In this document: one piece after another, positions 61,593 through 64,000 of the stretch
Layout of the letters: every line of letters begins with the position of its first letter
Numbering within the stretch: position 1 is the stretch's first letter
Assembly (NCBI GenBank): GCA_051155735.1
Contig: DAXETX010000089.1
Location: forward strand, 1-64,000
Direction: 5' to 3'
From: JASJCP01 sp051155735
Lineage (GTDB): Bacteria; Cyanobacteriota; Cyanobacteriia; Cyanobacteriales; Xenococcaceae
DNA length: 64,000 nucleotides
The notes under the pieces: generated by a model
Seen by the model: the letters and a program-made list of their open reading frames with translations, nothing else
The model's database searches: none
What the model was told of the DNA's origin: nothing
Position numbers and translations under genes: made by a program

Positions 61593-62007
61593 AAGGTTTA
61601 ATTAATTTTTTGGCTAAAGCCCAGTCTAAAACCCAGCGGGCGATCGCAAAACTAATAATACTTTCGCTCATTAAGATTAATAAGAGGAAGCTAAAAGTTT
61701 TTCCTTCGATTAAAGCCAATCCTCTAACTAAACCAAAAGCGAGTACTGCTCCATCTTGCAGATGGGAATTACGATCATTGCGAATAATATAACGGTATGT
61801 TACCCCAAAGAGAAAGCCACTGCTAAGGGCAATTATCGCTCTTAATAACCAGTCCTCTAGAGAATAAGCGGGAATCAAATCGCTCTGATTAAGTTTTGAG
61901 ACAAAAGTATTAGCTAGAGTTATGCCTAAATCGGCGATCGCAAAAGTAATTGCAGCCGTAATCGCTCCTTTGAGTGATTCTATTCTTTCTGTTACTAAAC
62001 TAGGCAC
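61585..62007 (-). CDS. Small membrane protein coupled to an ABC ATPase
   Basis: 140 residues with three to four hydrophobic segments (about 13-34, 52-72, 85-98, 103-125) and a short basic end (KKLIKPYD). No similarity to the ABC-2 permease pattern is apparent. Its 3' end overlaps the start of the ATPase gene by 8 nt, implying joint translation. It could be a non-standard permease subunit or an accessory protein. Family not recognised. Confidence 0.7.
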   Translation of the reverse strand: MPSLVTERIESLKGAITAAITFAIADLGITLANTFVSKLNQSDLIPAYSLEDWLLRAIIALSSGFLFGVTYRYIIRNDRNSHLQDGAVLAFGLVRGLALIEGKTFSFLLLILMSESIISFAIARWVLDWALAKKLIKPYD

Positions 62008-62192
62008 AGTCTTGCTGATTTTTCCTCAAATTTTTAGACAAAGCTATAATATTTTTGAGCAAAATCAACATTTGAGAATTAATAATTAATAATTGTTTAC
62101 GTTCCTAGCAGAAACACTAAAAAAAGAATCAGAATTGATTGTTATCTCCAAATAGATTGCAGTGATATCGGCTCAGTGAGGCGTAATTTTTG

Positions 62193-63080
62193 ATGAGGAA
62201 TAAAAGTACTAAAATAATTGAGCAAAAATGGTGGTTAGGTTTAATCTTAGGTTTGAGCGCAGTTTTTCTATCTCAGTGGTTAACTTTTGCTGCTACCTCT
62301 CAAACTGCAATTAGCTATCAAGTTTATCAACAACCTAATAGTATGGTTCATGTAGTAACTATTCCCTCAGATAGCAATTATCTGGTTACTCCTGAAATCG
62401 CACCCCCAGGAACTTTAACTTCTCTGGCTAGTTTTGTGGCAGAACATAATGCCCTAGTAGCGATCAATGGAGGTTACTTTGACCCCAAAAATAGTAAAAC
62501 TACTTCTCATATTATTCAACAAGGAAAATTAGTCGCCGATCCTCGCACTAACGAAAGATTGATTGATAATCCTGATTTAAAACTATATTTGGGCAAAATC
62601 TTAAATCGGGGTGAATTTAGGCGTTATAGCTGCCAAAATAGCACTTATTACGATATTACCTTTCACAATGCTCCAATTCCTGCTGATTGCCAACTACAAG
62701 ATGCTATCGGTGCAGGTCCTCAAATTTTACCCCAAGACACTTCAGTAGCAGAAGGCTTTGTCGCTTATGATGAGGCGGGGAAAGTAATTCGTAATGCGAT
62801 CGCCACAACTGCACCCAATGCTAGAAGTGCTGTCGGTATTACTGATACAGGAGCGATTATTTTAGCTATGGTGGCACAATCTCCTGGTAAATCGGGTATG
62901 ACTTTATCAGATTTAGCGGAGTTTTTGGCTAGTTTGAAGGTTGTCAAAGCGATTAATCTTGATGGAGGCAGTTCCTCGGCTTTACACTATCAAGGACAGT
63001 CTTTTTACGGCAAAATTGACTCAGAAGGCAATCCTGTAGTACGTCCTTTAAAATCAGTTTTATTAATCGGCGATAAATGA
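62193..63080 (+). CDS. Phosphodiester glycosidase (NAGPA-like) family exported protein
   Basis: 295 residues from the ATG at 62193; a TTG directly upstream is in frame. An N-terminal hydrophobic segment (about 15-32) is a signal or anchor. The NAGPA domain shows VAINGGYFDPKNS, DAIGAGPQILPQ, ARSAVGITDTG and AINLDGGSSSAL, the conserved family blocks. Mammalian homologues uncover mannose-6-phosphate diesters; bacterial substrates are probably cell-surface glycan phosphodiesters. Envelope location. Confidence 0.92.
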   Translation: MRNKSTKIIEQKWWLGLILGLSAVFLSQWLTFAATSQTAISYQVYQQPNSMVHVVTIPSDSNYLVTPEIAPPGTLTSLASFVAEHNALVAINGGYFDPKNSKTTSHIIQQGKLVADPRTNERLIDNPDLKLYLGKILNRGEFRRYSCQNSTYYDITFHNAPIPADCQLQDAIGAGPQILPQDTSVAEGFVAYDEAGKVIRNAIATTAPNARSAVGITDTGAIILAMVAQSPGKSGMTLSDLAEFLASLKVVKAINLDGGSSSALHYQGQSFYGKIDSEGNPVVRPLKSVLLIGDK

Positions 63081-63138
63081 TGAGATCAAAGATTACGCCC
63101 CACTACTAATTAAAATTGCATTTAACAAATAATAGATT

Positions 63139-63750
63139 ATGCTAATTAATATTCCTCAAGTAAGTCAGCCCGCTCGGTTTTGCGATCGCCTAAATCAACA
63201 AGACCAAACTCTGATTTTATCAGGGATGATTTGGGATGATTTCGAGCAATTAATTAGTGAAGCATATTCGGGTTATCGAATTAGCTATTTCGGTGGGGAA
63301 ATAACCATAGTGTCACCAGGAAGAAATCACGAAAGAATTGCCGAGACAATCAACTATTTAATCATTGCCTACTGTCGCGAGTATCAGATATTGTACTATC
63401 CTTTTCGTTCTACAACTTTAAAAAATCCTCCTTTAGCTGGGAAAGAACCAGATGTTAGTTTTGCTTTTAACCAAGATAAATATCTTCCCGATTTAGCTGT
63501 AGAAGTGGTTTTTTCTAGTGGTGAAGTTGCCGATCTCCAAAAATATCGAGTTTTAGGCATACCAGAAGTTTGGTTTTGGCAAAACAATATAATTACTTTT
63601 TATCAACTAGAAAATGACAACTATCAAGTAATTAAAAAGAGCCAATATCTATCAAATTTAGAGTCTTCTAATCTAATTAATTTTATCAATCGTGGATTGA
63701 CAGAAAGTCCTCTAACTATTGAAGCGGAATTCATTAAACAATTTAAGTAG
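63139..63750 (+). CDS. Uma2-family (DUF820) putative restriction endonuclease-fold protein
   Basis: 203 residues. The PD-(D/E)xK core appears as EPDVSF followed by LAVEVVFSSG and the KYRVLGIPEVWFW strand-helix. Uma2 proteins are multicopy in cyanobacteria and of unknown biological role; nuclease activity is predicted from the fold only. It stands alone between the glycosidase and purB genes, with no methyltransferase or antitoxin partner. Confidence 0.92.
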   Translation: MLINIPQVSQPARFCDRLNQQDQTLILSGMIWDDFEQLISEAYSGYRISYFGGEITIVSPGRNHERIAETINYLIIAYCREYQILYYPFRSTTLKNPPLAGKEPDVSFAFNQDKYLPDLAVEVVFSSGEVADLQKYRVLGIPEVWFWQNNIITFYQLENDNYQVIKKSQYLSNLESSNLINFINRGLTESPLTIEAEFIKQFK

Positions 63751-63864
63751 GTAGGGCTTGCTAAACTTCGATCCTGAAAGCTAAACGTAAAAAAGCTGGA
63801 TGGGATAACTTTGGTATTGCCATAAGTATAGTAAAATTAGAGGTTGTATTCTGCGACACAGACT

Positions 63865-64000
63865 GTGATAGAACGCTATACCTTGCCCGAAATGGGCGCA
63901 ATTTGGACTGATACTTATAAACTTAAAACTTGGCTAGAAGTAGAAATAGCAGTCTGCGAGGCGCAAGGAGAACTAGGTTATATTCCTACTGAAGCAGTAG
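63865..64000 (+). CDS. purB: Adenylosuccinate lyase, 5' part (cut by the window end)
   Basis: 45 codons from a GTG at 63865 encode IERYTLPEMGAIWTDTYKLK and continue WLEVEIAVCEAQGELGYIP, the conserved N-terminus of PurB. It catalyses two fumarate-releasing steps of purine synthesis. The gene runs off the end of the window. The start is chosen because it matches the family N-terminus. Confidence 0.92.
   Translation, partial: MIERYTLPEMGAIWTDTYKLKTWLEVEIAVCEAQGELGYIPTEAV

Noticed and set aside
63139..63750. Uma2 gene as part of a defence or restriction system
   Set aside because: No methyltransferase, helicase or antitoxin partner lies nearby; such proteins are scattered singly in cyanobacteria.

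Overview
The window is a 64 kb piece of a cyanobacterial chromosome. This rests on photosynthesis genes (psb28, crtQ, ccmO), the NTRC-type thioredoxin reductase-thioredoxin fusion, the asd-dapA-rnj block lying divergent to tig-clpP-clpX, and very frequent HIP1 octamers (GCGATCGC) both inside and between genes. The DNA is AT-rich and the gene content suggests a unicellular or pleurocapsalean-type cyanobacterium; the genus is an inference I cannot settle from sequence alone.

Layout. 0-5 kb: tRNA-Asp and a minus-strand signalling operon (membrane histidine kinase, lone receiver, receiver-PAS-GGDEF-EAL protein). 5.3-6.6 kb: a Fed8-like 4Fe-4S ferredoxin with a TTG start, a cupin and a small membrane protein. 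7.2-10.8 kb: an accessory-looking trio, namely an abundant-type beta-propeller-like protein with no Cys, His or Trp, a protein methyltransferase with regulatory domain, and a parvulin-like foldase. 10.8-18.8 kb: succinate dehydrogenase flavoprotein, NTRC, GNAT, a GH-like exported protein and RNase J. 19.7-27.2 kb: dapA, asd, tig, clpP, clpX, a tandem Usp protein and psb28. 27.2-33.2 kb: a Ser/Thr kinase divergent from an FHA-FHA-ABC transporter, a lipoprotein esterase and a GT2. 33.3-36.8 kb: an RRM protein with a small basic protein whose ribosome binding site lies in a hairpin, then SRPBCC and crtQ. 36.9-52.8 kb: mostly housekeeping and conserved cyanobacterial genes (cystine lyase, RecB-like nuclease, ccmO, comB, rimM, avtA, chrA with a solute-binding protein, TPR, DUF29, GST). 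52.8-58.1 kb: dacB, plsX-fabH, a Lon-N protein, speE. 58.3-60.3 kb: a sulfide/persulfide detoxification pair. 60.3-60.6 kb: a repeat-rich junction with a gene remnant. 60.6-64 kb: ABC ATPase with a small membrane protein, phosphodiester glycosidase, Uma2 protein and the 5' end of purB.

The most notable non-genic structure is a pair of dispersed repeat families that meet at 60.3-60.6 kb: a ~100 bp element (5566-5672 and, inverted, 60278-60376) and a 42 bp terminator-like element (34175-34216 and 60574-60615). No CRISPR array, intact insertion sequence, prophage or classical defence island was seen. The best candidate for an undescribed system is the 7.2-10.8 kb trio; the best regulatory candidate is the hairpin at 33501-33536.
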